Below, in pieces: positions 24,278 through 34,991 of a stretch of DNA of 64,000 nucleotides; within the stretch, counting starts at the first letter, position 1; every line of letters starts with the position of its first letter. Below the pieces are notes generated by a model, which did not search any database, was not told the DNA's origin, and worked only from the letters and a program-made list of their open reading frames with translations. Location of the stretch: positions 434,001 to 498,000 of the forward strand of contig JANFAH010000023.1 of NCBI GenBank assembly GCA_024663395.1, read 5' to 3'. The position numbers and the translations under genes are program-made. The DNA is from Pisolithus tinctorius. Its lineage: Eukaryota > Basidiomycota > Agaricomycetes > Boletales > Pisolithaceae.

Positions 24278-25107
24278 ATAAACTTGGTTCATCAATTTTG
24301 CGCAGACGCCCACAAAACATAGCGCGTCATTTCTTGGTCACGTATCGGTACCGTATGTGCATATTCTATAGGTACCCACTGGCACTTATGTGTTATCCGC
24401 TCCCCTCCTTGTCCTCCCCATGTACTCCACCACTATGTATTCCACTTGGTTTCTCTCATCACTGCTGTCGCACTTCTCTAGTATTTGTCTGTCATAAATT
24501 TTGTCATGCAGGGTATATAGTTTCTGTCATTGTGCTATATTTCCCATCACTTTAAAATCCCCTTGCCTTGAATGAGCTGACGCAATAGGGAGAGGGTGCA
24601 GGCAGTGACGTGCCACCCACTGCAACGCCTACCCACGAACTGATACATTCAAGAATCACGTAACCTTGTGGACATTACGGTAGGGGGGGAATGTCCATGT
24701 ACGAAATTATCGGCAAACATGTACATACCTAATACTTCAGAGAGCGGGAGTTCGTGCACCAAGCTCCAACCCTCGTTTTGGTACATTGGTGATTTGAGGT
24801 CCACGTGTTGAAACTTCCATCGTGTTCCTGGTGAAATGGTCTCACTTGGGGTCATCATCGGCATCCACCGGGAACAGGATAGGAATTTCAACACGTGGAC
24901 CTCAAATCGCTGATGAACCAACATCTGCAAAGCTACCCGAGGGAAAACTGGTCCACAGCAACCTCCGTTTGGAAGTGACTTTCCGTATTAAGACTCCCTT
25001 TGCGCTCGGTGAAACACTTATTAGCCAATGAGAGGACTTGCTCAAAGTGCGAAAGAGCTGTCAACAGCCGCGTGGCATAGCTGTTTCCCAGATGGAGAAC
25101 TTGGACG
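24278..25107 (-). pseudogene. Spacer with part of minus-strand gene Y, block B
   Basis: Conserved with 54786-55350. On the minus strand an exon reads GTRWKFQHVDLKSPMYQNEG and ends SLVHELPLSEVL at a donor GTATGT (about 24729); block C has the same exon with small insertions and the same donor. Further conserved exon-like DNA of this gene appears in the continuation of the spacer beyond the transposon (41650-42200). If that join is right, the Plavaka element landed inside gene Y. I do not recognise the product. Confidence 0.35.
24791..24908. repeat. Inverted repeat with 23-bp perfect arms
   Basis: Arms 24791-24813 and 24886-24908 are perfect reverse complements, starting GATTTGAGGTCCACGTG on the left and containing CACGTG. 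Weaker pairing continues outward for about 11 bases and inward for about 20, so nearly the whole 24780-24919 stretch can fold. The left arm is gene Y exon sequence; the right arm is an inverted copy absent from the matching place in block C. Confidence 0.75.
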
Positions 25108-25112
25108 TTGAG

Positions 25113-25475
25113 CCCCAGTCAAAACTGTGTAGGATCAGGTAGGTTCCAGTCAGATGAGATCGGATACCCTGTAGATATCCGACGTGATTAGATGTGACCC
25201 GGCTGCATTCGATTCTTTACATGAGGAGGCAGGTTGATGGTGGACGACACTGAATTTCTGTACACACAATCAGATCCCATCAGATTTCAATAGATTCTAC
25301 GTCCGTCTGTGTCTGTAGGCTGAATATGATGACAACTGGTCTCATCTGATGCAATCCGATCAATCCAATCTCGGCTTATTCGGACGGATATGAACATTTC
25401 ACAGCATCTTTGATTCTGTTGAATCCGGATCCAGTCATATTACAACATGTACTAATCCTACACACGATTCAGGGG
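25113..25475. repeat. Left terminal inverted repeat and subterminal region of the transposon
   Basis: The terminal repeat occupies 25113-25139. At 25452-25475 an inverted partial copy occurs (CTAATCCTACACACGATTC then AGGGG), so 25113-25475 alone looks like a 363-bp miniature element, but its outside base CCCAC does not match TTGAG. Between them are many short CAGAT/GATC-type words in both orientations, as expected for transposase binding sites. Confidence 0.65.
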
Positions 25476-25730
25476 CCCACACGCTCCCGGGGCAGGCAGC
25501 AGACAACATTGGGACGAGAGTGCAAGATATGGTAGCGGTGAGGCCAGGGAATGCGAGACATCGAAGCCGAGATCCCACGCTCGAGTGGGACGAGTGCACG
25601 AGATGTGTTAGTGGCAGGGCCAGGGAATGCGAGACATCGAAGCCGACATTCCTGGGGCAGGGAGCAGGCAATATTGGGACGAGCGCGCGAGTGGCAGGCC
25701 AGGGAGTGCAAGATGTCGAAGCCAAGAACA
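25476..25730. repeat. GC-rich minisatellite in the transposon, unit about 100 bp
   Basis: Phrases recur in order: GGGCAGG-x-AGCAG, ATTGGGACGAG, GTGGCAGG, CCAGGGAATGCGAGACATCG, AAGCCGA. Roughly two and a half imperfect units. No coding sense found. Confidence 0.6.
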
Positions 25731-26723
25731 AAATACAGCTAAAGAAACGTCAAATGAAGCAGAGGAGGGGGGAATAAATACCTAAGCTCTTTCATGCATC
25801 TTACCATCGCACATGGCAGGATCGGACGGTTTCGTCCACTTTCCTTCTCGCTCAAGACGCTCAGCTTCAAGCCGATAGTCTTCATGATGTTTAGCTGTTA
25901 GCGAGTCCCAATAAACCCTGAATTTGTCTGTTGTTCCACTTGTGTTGACTTGCTTGAGCCATCGAAGTGCACATAGGTTTCTAGCAGGACAGGTAGATAG
26001 TTGGTATTACAAGCTAATCACGAGAATTACCTTGCATTTTTTGCGGCACCTGGACGCATTTTCTTCTTCATTTTGGCACTAGAGACTTCCAGAATTTCCT
26101 CGCTCACAGGCAGCGGCACATTAGGTTGGGCTGACGCTAGAGGGATCTTCTTCGCAAGCCCTTTCGAACCAAACACGTTCGCGCTTAGGTTGGGATCTAG
26201 TTAGCTTACTGTCACCACGACGAATAAAGCCTACAGTGGATCTTGTAAGGGGAACTCATTCTCCTTGTTCGAGTTGTGACGGGAGAGCATGGACAGGCAG
26301 GCAGGTGTGGTGGCTTTTGTGCTTCCTCTTGTACCAAGTACATTCGTGCTAAAGTTGGGATGAAGTTAGTTCACTGTCGATACCATGAGTAGGACGTATG
26401 GTGGATCTCGTGAGGGCAACTCGTTCTCTTTGCTCGAGCTGTGATGAGAGAGCACGGATGGAAGGGTGGGTGGCGACTGTGATTGGTTGGTAGGCATTGG
26501 CAAGACAACACCAAATGGGATGTCCTCCGGGGTTTGGTCTCGACCCAGAGGGCATGGCAGCTCCTTGTGGTTCGTATTTGCAACATCTGAAACAAGATGG
26601 TCTTCCTGTGTTTCACAAGCCTATAAATATCGAATACATTACCTGTTGGAATGGTGTCGGCCAGCTGCTCCACATGCTGTGAACCTCCTGTGGTTTCTGT
26701 CGTCAAATCTCCAAGTACAATCA
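25731..26723. other. 3' region of the accessory gene and a tandem duplication
   Basis: Two direct copies of a roughly 136-bp stretch lie at about 26175-26311 and 26340-26476 (both with GTTGGGAT, AGTTAG, ACTGTC, GGTGGATCT or GTGGATCT, then GAGAGCA). On the minus strand, 26640-26720 continues the accessory gene in a second frame (LTTETTGGSQHVEQLADTIP) up to a donor GTAATG, so the gene may have further 3' exons here. Confidence 0.45.
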
Positions 26724-27667
26724 TTAGTAGTGGAATGCGTAGAGAGTGACGAACCGACTTTTACACCGTTTAGTGGGCTCGTGGACTGGCTGGGTATCAC
26801 TCTTGCACTTTTTACCTTTGTTATCCATAGGTGGCACAGCATCAGGAAATTCCAGCTTCGACTCTTCTTTTGGTTTGGCTTTGTTTGATGAAGGTTCCTT
26901 CCACTTGCCATTCAATCCCAGGTGATTCTTCTGCCAGCCGGAATAGTCGTTTACACAAAGCATTTCTAGCTTGAAACCATCTCCATCGAGTCCAATGAGG
27001 GGGTGTTCTTTGACCATAATCTTGTAGACGAGTGCTTTTGCTGATGCACTGATCTTCGTCCATGTTTGTGGTGCAATTTTGCGTTGCACCAACTCAGCCC
27101 AGGTGCGTCGGAGGCTGGCACAGATCGCTCTAAGTTGATCAGGCATTATTCGATCACCATTCAGTTGTTCAAGCCAGGGGGCTTTTCCATGATCCATGCT
27201 TTGGGCTTCTGCGGACATCGCAAAACTATTGTAGTCCGATCTAACCCAAAAGCACAATCCAGGGTATTCTTCCTTTGAATGCTTCGTGTATTCGTTTGTG
27301 TTCGCCTGAAAGTTGATGTTGATATCGGTGAGTGAAAAAGACAGCAGATCTGTATCCTCTGGGAGTTTAAGCACTGATATCAGTGCTTGAAATGCGTCCC
27401 TGAAAACAATCGAGTAAACGAGCAAGGAAATTCTACATGTATCATACTTGATTGTATCATGCTCAGCCATAGTCTTCACCAATTTTTGTTGTAGGTTTTC
27501 GATCTCTGCTTCATACATTGACATCGTCCGATTGCAGAACATCTGCTGGCAGGCCAAGCTGGGATAGTGCTGGGACTAGATGACGCATATACAGACCCCA
27601 GGTGACCCAGGCATTCAATTCTGCCAAGTAAGAATATATTTCAATCTTCTGACGCACCTGAGAAGCC

Positions 27668-28380
27668 TGTCACGACTGTGTGTTCATTATAAGTCCCTAT
27701 ACACTCCGCACCCTACTCCGCCGGTTGTTCACTCACTCCGCACCAACTCCGCCCAACGTCTGCTGTTTACAAACCATCTCCACTCTGACTGCTGTCAGAC
27801 TTGTGTTACTCTCCTACCGGACTGAGCGGTCTGTTCTCTGAGGGGCATGTGACTACCTTCGCAGTCAGGTACTCCGCAGCGTGCTCACCGCATGGTCCAG
27901 CGCCTGGACTATTTCCTTTCCTGGATGTTCTGTGTTACCTGTTTGTATGTCCTCCATCCACCCTTCATTCGTCGTCCAGGAAATTTTACTTGAAAATTTA
28001 TGAGTCTCCATATGTCAGTTCTGATTCCGGTTACTGTACCTCCGTAACAGTATAAAAGCATGTACTGTACTCTGCTGTTCTTTAGTACGAATATCAACTT
28101 AGTTCCTACTCCCTCTGATTCCGTCTTCTGCCTGTCGGAGTTATCTCCGACTCTCCGTCTGTACTCTCCCTCTGAAATACGAGGGCTGAGATCATGCAAG
28201 GGGGTAGCGCACGAGCTAAACCCGACACCCTCACTCCGCTCTGCCTTTGTCTTGGCGGTCTTCGTTCCTGCCGACACTCTGCTAGTCGGAGTTCTGTCCC
28301 TGTGTGTCGGACTTGCTTCCGGACCCTCCTCTAGACCTTGTTAAGCGTCGGAGTTGGTCGGAGTAGGCCCAGACTTGACA
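27668..28380 (+). repeat. 5' LTR of the gypsy element, with promoter
   Basis: 713 bp. TATAAAA at 28051-28057 stands 33 bases before AGTACGAATAT (28084-28094), the likely transcript start and the sequence complementary to the primer site. The same TATA box is at 35375-35381 in the 3' LTR, at the same offset (383). Confidence 0.93.
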
Positions 28381-28382
28381 GT

Positions 28383-28393
28383 ATATTCGTACT
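28383..28393 (+). promoter_or_regulatory. Self-priming primer-binding site of the gypsy element
   Basis: ATATTCGTACT, two bases after the 5' LTR, is the exact reverse complement of AGTACGAATAT at 28084-28094, the inferred first bases of the RNA. No TGG-started tRNA complement is present. This is the arrangement of Tf1/sushi-type elements, which prime minus-strand DNA with their own folded-back 5' end. The 3' LTR copy has one change (AGTGCGAATAT). Confidence 0.75.
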
Positions 28394-28441
28394 CGCACTT
28401 GTACGATCTCCTTTTCTGTCTTCCAAAAAACTTACACCGTT

Positions 28442-29725
28442 ATGAGAACTCGAGCTCAATCCCAGAGAGAGGTCGCTGAGAACCTCGCTGTAGCGCTAGC
28501 TAATCTGCGTCGACTCCCTTCCGTTGTTGAACAATTCCAGTCCTTCTCTGCTCGACGCTGCTCTCGCGCTGAAGGCGAAAGCGCTTCGCAAGCTGGTCGC
28601 CCTGACCTCCACCCAACAACTTTCCATACTCCGTCTCCTCGTAACCGAGATGATGGACCCGACCCCGACCCTGACTATCCTGATGGTGATCCCAATGGCG
28701 GGGGCAGCGGTGACGGGGATGTCCCCGAAGACCCGGCTGAGCCGCCAGAGGATCCCCTCGTAGCTCTTGCTAGAGCTGTCCATGCACTTGCGTGGTCTAG
28801 TTTGCGCACTGGAGACTCTGCTCCGAAAACCAAGGTCTGCGAGCCTGACACCTTTGACGGCTCCGATCCTAAGAAACTCCGCGAGTTCCTTGTTCAATGC
28901 GAGCTAAACTTCCAAGACCGCCCTCGCACATTCTGCTCTGACAGAGCAAAGGTTACCTTCGCTCAATCTTATCTCAAGGGTATGGCTCTGGCTTGGTTCG
29001 AGCCAGATCTACTAAACCCCAACAACTATGACTGCCCGCTCTGGATGGACGACTATCACGAGTTCTTACAAGAGCTCACAACTAATTTCGGTCTGCATGA
29101 TGCCATAGCGGATGCCATCCAACAACTCGAGAACCTCACCATGAAGGATGGGTCTCGAATTACCAAATACGTCGTGGAGTTCAATCGCTGGGCTTCACAG
29201 GTCAAGGACTACGGTGTCAGTGCGCTCCGCCACCGCTTCTATAGCGGACTTCCAGACCGCATCAAGGACGAGATCGCTCGCGTCGGAAAACCTTCCACCC
29301 TTGCACAACTCCGCGAACTCGCTCAGACCATCGATGCCCACTACTGGGAGCACAAAGCAGAGATCTCACGTACCACAAAGTCTGCCTCCGACAAGTCGCA
29401 GTCTTCCAACTCCGACAACAAAACTAAATCGTCGTCCTCTGCCTCCGCTCCAAAGTCCGACGCCAAGGGCAAGGGCAAACAGAAAGATCCGCCCAAGGCC
29501 GATGCATCCAAGTCCGATATTGCCCACCTTCTGGGTAAAGATGGCAAACTCACCTCCGCTGAGCGCCAATGCAGGATGAAAAACAACCTCTGCCTCTTCT
29601 GTGGCGAGGCTGGCCACTCCACTAAGGACTGTCCCAAGTCCACCTCTCGCGCAGCCAAAGCCCATGCAGCTATGGCTGGAACTCCGCCTACTCCGCCTGC
29701 AGAGCAGGCAGAGCCAAAAAATTAG
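28442..29725 (+). CDS. Gypsy gag (427 aa)
   Basis: Open from ATG to TAG. Capsid-like central part (FDGSDPKKLREFLVQCELNF, MALAWFEPDLL, FNRWASQVKDYG) is the usual retrotransposon gag fold. A Ser/Lys-rich linker follows, then a CCHC knuckle CLFCGEAGHSTKDC at about residues 386-399 for RNA binding. The pol frame lies downstream in a different phase after about 70 bases of stops, so pol expression would need frameshifting or re-initiation. It is the best preserved frame of the element. Confidence 0.92.
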   Translation: MRTRAQSQREVAENLAVALANLRRLPSVVEQFQSFSARRCSRAEGESASQAGRPDLHPTTFHTPSPRNRDDGPDPDPDYPDGDPNGGGSGDGDVPEDPAEPPEDPLVALARAVHALAWSSLRTGDSAPKTKVCEPDTFDGSDPKKLREFLVQCELNFQDRPRTFCSDRAKVTFAQSYLKGMALAWFEPDLLNPNNYDCPLWMDDYHEFLQELTTNFGLHDAIADAIQQLENLTMKDGSRITKYVVEFNRWASQVKDYGVSALRHRFYSGLPDRIKDEIARVGKPSTLAQLRELAQTIDAHYWEHKAEISRTTKSASDKSQSSNSDNKTKSSSSASAPKSDAKGKGKQKDPPKADASKSDIAHLLGKDGKLTSAERQCRMKNNLCLFCGEAGHSTKDCPKSTSRAAKAHAAMAGTPPTPPAEQAEPKN

Positions 29726-29796
29726 TCCGCTCCTCCAGGGAGCTTGCACAGCCTGGAGGAAGCGTTGATACCAACTGTGTGCAACCGGACATCTGA

Positions 29797-32700
29797 CTCA
29801 ACGCATCCACTCTTTCTAGTCCCAATTCTTTACTTCCATCTGTAACTCTTCCAGATTATTCTGTTGACACTTTTTCTGCGTTGATCAATTCTGGTTCTTC
29901 TCATTGCTTCGTAGACCCATCTGTAATCAAAAAATATGCCATTCCTGTTTCCTCCGTTTCTCCACCAGTTCCGCTCCACTTGTTTGATGGTAGTACAAAT
30001 GCTGTCATTTCCCAAGAAGTAGATCTTTCCCTCCGCTTTCCTTCCGGCGATGTCAACTCCGTTTCATTTTATGTTACTCTGTTGGATTCTTCATGTTCGC
30101 TGGTATTAGGACACAACTGGCTCACCCACTTCAATCCATCGATTGACTGGGTACTGGGCAGTATATCGTTCAAACCATCGCCACAGGGAATGCCGACACC
30201 CCAGGCACCTTCGTCATCTTCTGCTGCGACCTCTGCTCCGGATCCGACACCCTCCACTCCGTTTGCACCTCCGACTGCACCTCCGACAGACTCGCCGCGC
30301 TCCGCTCCGCTCGTCTCACTCATCAATGCTGCTGCATATGTCAGAGCCTGTCCTCTCCCTGGCTCTAGACAGTTCCACTTACAGCTCTCCGCTGATGATG
30401 TGAAGCTTTGTGCGTCCTCCGCTACATCTCCGCCTCCTGACCTCTCCTCGGTTCCTTCTGAGTATCACGAGTTTGCCGACGTCTTTAGTAAAGACAAGGC
30501 CACTGAACTTCTGCCACACCGCTCGTTTGATCTCAAGATCGACCTCGAGAAAGGAGCTTCTCCGCCCATTGGTACAATCTACTCTCTTTCTCCGCCAGAG
30601 CTTGAAGCTCTCCACACCTTCATTGATGAGCATCTTGGCTACGGCTTCATCAAACAATCCACCTCTGCTCACGGTGCCCCTGTCCTCTTCGTGAAAAAGA
30701 AGGACGGTTCACTCCGCCTCTGCGTGGACTATTGAGGACTCAACAAAATCATGAAAAAAGACCACTATCTGCTGCCGCTCATCTCCGACCTACTCGACTC
30801 CCCAAGCCGCGCTAAAGTCTATACCAAGATCGACCTCCGCCATGCCTATCATCTAGTCTGCATCGCAGATGGAGATGAATGGAAAATGGCTTTCCACACT
30901 CGTTATGGTTCTTACGAGTGGCAGGTAATGCCATTTGGTCTGACTAATGTGCCTGCGGCCTTCCAGCGGTTTGTTAATAGCATCTTTGCAGACATGCTCG
31001 ATGTCTGCATTGTGGTATACCTCGATGACATCTTAATTTATTCACAGAACATGGAGTCACATCGCGAACACGTAAAAGAGGTACTCTGCCGCCTTCGAAA
31101 GCATGGCCTTTATGCCAAGCCGGAGAAGTGTGAGTTTCACTCCGACTCCGTTGAGTACCTCGGTTATGTTCTTTCTCCCTCCGGTCTCACCATGTCTGCT
31201 GAGAAGGTTCAGGCAGTCCACGACTGGCCTGAGCCGCAGAAGGTGCGAGACATCCAGTCTTTCCTCGGCTTCGCAAATTTCTACAGACGATTCATTAATA
31301 ACTACTCCGACATCGTCATTCCACTCACTCGCCTCATGCGAAAGGGTGCTCCCTGGAACTTTTCCAAGGAGTGCCGGTCCACTTTCCTCTCCCTGAAGGA
31401 TGCCTTCAGCTCCGCTCCTATTCTCACTCATTGGGTTCCTGATGCTCCGCTTACAGTTGAAACCGACGCCTCCGACTATGCCATTGCTGGCATTTTGTCG
31501 ATCACCTGCTCCGATGGTGAACTCCGCCCAGTCGCTTTCTACTCTTGCACCATGACCGTGCCAGAACTCAACTATGATACCCACGACAAGGAGCTGTTGG
31601 CTATCTTTGAGGCCTTCCACCATTGGCGGCGTTACTTAGAAGGCTCCGCCTTGCCTGTCGATGTGGTGACGGACCACAAAAACCTTGAGTACTTTTCCAC
31701 CTCTAAGGTTCTCACTCATCGACAGGCCCGCTGGTTGGAGTACCTTTCCCAGTTTAATCTTTCTATCTGCTTCCGCCCTGGCTGCCTAGGAGCCAAACCC
31801 AACGCACTTATGTGACGTTGGGACATCTACCCAAAAGGGGGGGATAGGGACTATGCGCAGGTAAATCCTCACAATCTCCGCCCTATGTTTACACAGGAGC
31901 AACTCGCATCGTCCCTCCATACCACCACCCTCATGGCACCTGTACTCCATGCCGCCATGGTCTTCGATGTTGAGTGCTTGCACTCCGACATCGTCTCCGC
32001 CCTACCCTCTGACCCTGTCTCCGCCAGCCATCTCCCAACTCCGACTAAGCCTCGGTGGTCCCTGGACTCCGACGGTCTACTCTGCCTTGACGGTCATATC
32101 TTTGTCCCTGACATTGATGACCTCCGCCTTCGAGTGCTTCGGTTCAAGCATGATCATCCTCTAGCAGGCCATTTCGGGCAAAACCACACCCTAGAACTCG
32201 TCCGCAGGGACTACGTGTGGCCCAACCTCCGCTCCAACGTGAAAGAATATGTCAGGTCTTGCACTGCCTGTGGATGGGGCAAAACTCCACACCACCGCCC
32301 TTATGGTCTACTGAAGCAACTCCCCGTCCCAGAGAGACCTTGGAACTCCATCTCCATGGACTTCATCAAACACCTCCCCAACTCCGATGGCTGCTCCGCC
32401 ATACTCATGGTAGTGGACTGCCTCTCAAAGCAAGCGGTGTTCATCCCCACCCACGACTCCGTCACCTCCGCCGAACTCACTAAGCTCTTCCTTACCCATG
32501 TCTTCTCCAAGCACGGAGTACCAGCTAATGTTACCTCTGACAGAGGTCCTGAGTTCATCTCACACTTCTTCCGCTCTCTAGGAAAGGCCCTTGATATGCA
32601 TCTTCACTTCACTTCGGGTTACCACCCAGAAGGTGATGGCCAGACTGAGCGAACGAACCAGACCCTCAAACAGTACCTTCGTGTTTACTGTAACTACCAA

Positions 32701-33220
32701 CAAGACAACTGGGCTGAGCTGTTACCTCTAGTGGAGTTTGCTTTCAACAACGCACCAAGTGCAACTACTGGAGTCTCTCCCTTCTTCGCTAACAAGGGAT
32801 ACCATCCAAACCTGTCTGTGGTCCCTGACCAAGACTTCACTTCTCCAAGGGCTCATGACTATGTCGTTGAGCTCTCCACCCTTCATGACTTCCTCCGCTC
32901 CAAAATGTCCGCCGCTCAACAGCGCTACCAGGGTCCAGCAGATGCTAAATGCATACCTCTGCCTGAGTTCAAGGTCGGAGAACAGGCCTATGTCAAAGCC
33001 AAGTACTTCCGCTCCACTCGTCCTTCAGAGAAACTCTCTGAAAAGTACTTAGGTCCATTCACCATCCTGGCCAGGCCAGGTACGCATTCTGTCACCCTTA
33101 AGCTCCCTGACTCTATGCGCTCGTGGATGTCGATGGTGACCTTGAGTACGAAGTATCAGAGATACTCGACTCTAAGGTGGACCGCCATCACCGCCACTGT
33201 CAACTCTTGTATCTAGTCTG
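29797..33220 (+). pseudogene. Gypsy pol: protease, reverse transcriptase, RNase H, integrase (broken)
   Basis: Protease reads [11 protein letters not shown] where the active Asp should stand (D to N). Reverse transcriptase has the YLDDILIYS centre, RNase H has ETDASDYAI and TDHKNLEYF, integrase has the HHCC region ending CTACGWGK and the D, D, E positions (SMDFIKHL, TSDRGPEF, EGDGQTERTNQ). Premature TGA codons interrupt VDY-GLNK (30733-30735) and ALM-RWDIY (31813-31815), both where related elements have Arg. The frame 31885-33216 then stays open to about 33115, after which a deletion shifts it. All breaks look like single C-to-T or G-to-A changes apart from that deletion. Confidence 0.93.
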
Positions 33221-33356
33221 CTGGGCTGGTTACGAGAACACTGACGAAGAAACCTCTTGGTTGCTTGCAACTGAGTTAGATCATGCTTCCGACAAAGCAT
33301 CCGCCTTCCATGAACGCTATCCACACAAACCTGGCCTGTACCAGCCTCCACCATAA
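33120..33356 (+). pseudogene. Integrase C-terminal chromodomain, in shifted frame
   Basis: Reads VDGDLEYEVSEILDSK, YLVCWAGYENTDEETSWL and ends RYPHKPGLYQPPP. This is a chromodomain, known in chromoviruses to steer integration to marked chromatin. It lies out of frame with the integrase core because the Pro-rich linker usually found before it is missing (deletion near 33115-33122). It shows the element is a chromovirus. Confidence 0.88.
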
Positions 33357-33566
33357 TACTCTGCCTACATAAACCTCCTCTGTGGACCAACTCCACCTCT
33401 TACCAAACTACCTTAAGTACTTTAGAATTTTCTCCGATTATCCGTTTCACTTCTCAGAGTCACAAGCAAAAACACAAGTCTATCTCGTAGTAATACAAAA
33501 TATACAGACTAAAGACAAAAAAAAAAAAAAGAGAAAAAGAAAAAGAAGAAAGAAAACAACACTACT
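33357..33566. other. A-rich spacer between pol and the antisense gene
   Basis: Contains a long A/G-rich run (about 33515-33556) on the plus strand. The pol stop and the stop of the antisense gene face each other across it, so it may serve both as transcript end region. Confidence 0.5.
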
Positions 33567-34797
33567 CTACTCTTCCATTGCTTGTCCTCCGCCACCCTCC
33601 TGTTCTTCATCGCCTTCCTGCTCCCCTTCGACTTCTTCCTTGTTATCCCCCTCCGCACCTTCATCTGCTTCCTCTCGCTGGTCCTCTGCTGCCTCTGACT
33701 GCGGCCTCTTCCATCCTCCTCCTGCGCGTTCGAACTCAGCCACTCTGGCCTCACGCGCATCCTCCCTTCTCCTCATCTCTGCCCACTCTGCCCAGGTGCG
33801 GTACAGCGCCCACTCGTTGGCAGTCTGCTCTGCAGCCTCCGCCATCTGCTCCGCTACCTCTGCCATCCTCTCGAAGGCCAGCGCAGCGGTCTCATGCGCT
33901 TCGGCCTGCCTCTCCATGGCCTGCAGCTGCCGCTCCCTCTCCCACTCCACCCACTGCGTGTGTACTCCCGCCCCTGAGGGACCCTCAAGCGGTGTTGCTG
34001 GCTCCTCCTCGCCCTCTCCGCCTGCCTCCCGCTCGTCGTCCGCTTCCTCCGTCTCTGTCGCTTTCTCCTTTCCCTTCCCTCACATCCTCTTCTTCTTCTC
34101 CCCTCAGGAGCTCCCCGTCCCTGCTCTCTTCTGCGAAGGCCCTGCCGCCGCCTCTTCCCGTGTCCAGCTGCACATCTTCTTCTTGTTGTGGCAGGGCACG
34201 CAGGCCCTGGTCTTGCCCTGCCCCGGCTCGCACTGCCCCACCGTCAGACTTGCTATACAGCGAGTGCAGGGGGCTCTTCTGGTCGCAGTGACCACCACGG
34301 AGGTCCCAGGGACCTTCTGGGCGGTGTTGACATCGTACACTGCACTGCATAATCTAAGAAAATAAAAACTGCGAGTCAGCTCCACCTGACTCACAGTACT
34401 CCGCCACTCACCTTTGTGCGGCCTCATTCTGCTTGGCCTGAGCCCTCTCCTCAGAGGCCCTCTGCCTCTGCCTCTGCCTCTCTGCCTCCTCCTCTGCCAC
34501 CTTCTTCCTTCGAGCCTCCTCTTCCTCCTCTGCTCTCTTCCTCCACTCTGCCTCCAACCTCTCCTCCTCTGCCTTCCGCCTCTTGGCCTCCTCGCGTTTG
34601 GCCTTGCGCTCTGCCTCGCATTCTCTCTCTCTCCGCTCAGTCTCCTCTCGATGGCATGCCTTCTCCACGGACTTCTCCCGCTCGGTGTCGGTGGAGTCGT
34701 CTGTGAGAATGACCAGTTCTTCATCCGCGACTTGGGAGTAGTTGCGGACTTGGCCAGGGGTTGGCTGGGGGGTTTTGCTCTGGCGCTGGGAAGACAT
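33567..34797 (-). pseudogene. Antisense accessory gene inside the gypsy element
   Basis: Starts at ATG 34797 (MSSQRQSKTPQPTPGQ), reads a long Glu/Arg-rich coiled coil, then a 58-nt intron (34411-34354, GTGAGT to CTTAG) and a second exon with a Cys cluster: CTRC-x8-C-x8-ACVPCHNKKKMC, like zinc-cluster motifs seen in Agaricomycete hypothetical proteins. After about 34104 the frame stops; the same kind of protein resumes in another frame (ATETEEADDEREAGGEGE, then WERERQLQAMERQAEAHE) and ends at 33567. So one indel or unseen intron separates the parts. It is antisense, between integrase and the 3' LTR, with its own splice signals. Function unknown; a DNA-binding or regulatory role is a guess. Confidence 0.7.
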
Positions 34798-34991
34798 GAT
34801 GATGGGGGATGGGATACGAGGGTTCAGTACCCTAACACGTGTTTTTAAGTGGTACTTCGAACTCCGATGGAGCTCCGCCGCAGCTAAAGCCATTATCCTC
34901 AAGGCATCAAAATAATTTCAAATGATCAACTTGTGTTGATCTCGTCCCGTACATGCGGCCTTCAGGGGTTCAGGCCCTAAGGGGGGGGCAC

